NCBI GenBank assembly: GCA_964580905.1
Contig: CAZOLR010000022.1
Coordinates: 1 to 32,553, forward strand
Direction of reading: 5' to 3'
Source: G041228335 sp964580905
GTDB lineage: Bacteria > Pseudomonadota > Alphaproteobacteria > Puniceispirillales > UBA1172
Length of the DNA: 32,553 bases
Both the position numbers and the translations under genes were made by a program. The notes below the pieces were generated by a model, which searched no databases, had not been told where the DNA came from, and was given only the letters and a program-made list of their open reading frames with translations. Numbering within the stretch: the stretch's first letter is position 1; every line of letters begins with the position of its first letter. Below are positions 32,270 through 32,553 of this stretch, piece after piece.

Positions 32270-32553
32270 ATGAAAATGTATTCCATAATACGATCAACTT
32301 TGATCATGGTCGTTATCACTGTGATGGGTGCATGTTCATTTATGCCGCAACCAACATCCTCGGAAACTCAAAATGATATTCAGAAGAAAGAGGAGGATTT
32401 CGGCTCTTTCTTCACCGGCAAGAGTGAGGGCGGTATCAAGCTTGACGATCTTTTAAACTCAAACTCCAGCGAAGGTGCGATGCCGGTAAACGCGCTTCTG
32501 TGGCGGGCTTCGCTTGAGACGGTCTCTGTCATGCCGCTGGCCAGCGTCGACAC
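32270..32553 (+). CDS. DUF3576 lipoprotein (5' part, runs off the window)
   Basis: The frame is open from the ATG at 32270 (AAGGGG about ten bases upstream) to the right edge, 94 codons. The N terminus is a lipoprotein signal, hydrophobic LIMVVITVMGAC with Cys22 as the likely lipidation site, then a Ser/Gln-rich linker. The stretch NALLWRASLETVSVMPLASVD matches the core of the alphaproteobacterial DUF3576 family as I know it. The function is unknown. In many alphaproteobacteria this gene sits just before leuS and the LPS-assembly gene lptE, which would predict the genes to the right. A GATTC (GANTC) site lies at 32161-32165 upstream. Confidence 0.85.
   Translation, partial: MKMYSIIRSTLIMVVITVMGACSFMPQPTSSETQNDIQKKEEDFGSFFTGKSEGGIKLDDLLNSNSSEGAMPVNALLWRASLETVSVMPLASVD

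Noticed and set aside
1..32553. CRISPR arrays, insertion sequences, prophage or toxin-antitoxin genes
   Set aside because: I saw no regularly spaced repeats, transposase, integrase or phage motifs, and no paired small toxin-antitoxin frames.

Overview
The window looks like a chromosomal segment of a free-living, probably marine alphaproteobacterium. A SAR116/Puniceispirillales-like organism is my best guess, but I cannot test it here. The clues are a CcrM-type GANTC methyltransferase, the block uracil-DNA glycosylase / lytic transglycosylase / MoaB / RNase HII / CcrM, ETF-ubiquinone oxidoreductase followed by a TPR protein and ispE, a DUF3576 lipoprotein at the right edge, exact CtrA-type boxes, and sulfotransferases of the kind common in marine bacteria. 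I see no insertion sequence, phage gene, CRISPR array or rRNA.

Layout. Positions 1-71 hold the tail of an unknown gene. An AT-rich TPR + O-GlcNAc-transferase-like (SPINDLY/GT41) gene lies on the minus strand (205-2598). A regulatory-looking gap rich in palindromes and a small secreted protein (2948-3220) follow. Positions 3368-10936 form a surface-polysaccharide precursor region: UDP-glucuronate 4-epimerase type enzyme, GmhA, GalU, phosphomannomutase/phosphoglucomutase and a polyprenyl-phosphate sugar transferase, interrupted by malate synthase G. After a UMF1-type MFS transporter comes the minus-strand block UDG-slt-moaB-rnhB-ccrM (12299-17566). Divergent to it are ETF-QO, a TPR lipoprotein candidate and ispE, then tRNA-Gln(TTG). 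Next are an OmpR-type response regulator, RibA and a YggS-type PLP protein.

The right third is the most unusual part. A full-length STT3/PglB-like oligosaccharyltransferase (25307-27454), with its DxD, TIxE, QRF and WWDYG motifs in place, is followed 71 bases later on the same strand by a TPR-sulfotransferase. A second TPR-sulfotransferase converges on it. A highly expressed-looking porin follows, with two exact TTAA-N7-TTAA boxes in its leader, one D-x-N-x-S glycosylation sequon and a strong intrinsic terminator. A DUF3576 lipoprotein gene runs off the right edge.

How it may work together (inference): the sugar-nucleotide genes and the priming sugar transferase could feed a lipid-linked glycan, STT3 could move it to asparagines of exported proteins, and the TPR-OGT and TPR-sulfotransferases could decorate proteins or glycans. 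N-linked glycosylation by an STT3 enzyme linked to TPR-sulfotransferases in an alphaproteobacterium is the candidate undescribed system here. The three TPR-headed enzymes share an AT-rich composition unlike the GC-richer core genes, which suggests transfer or a shared surface-modification history.
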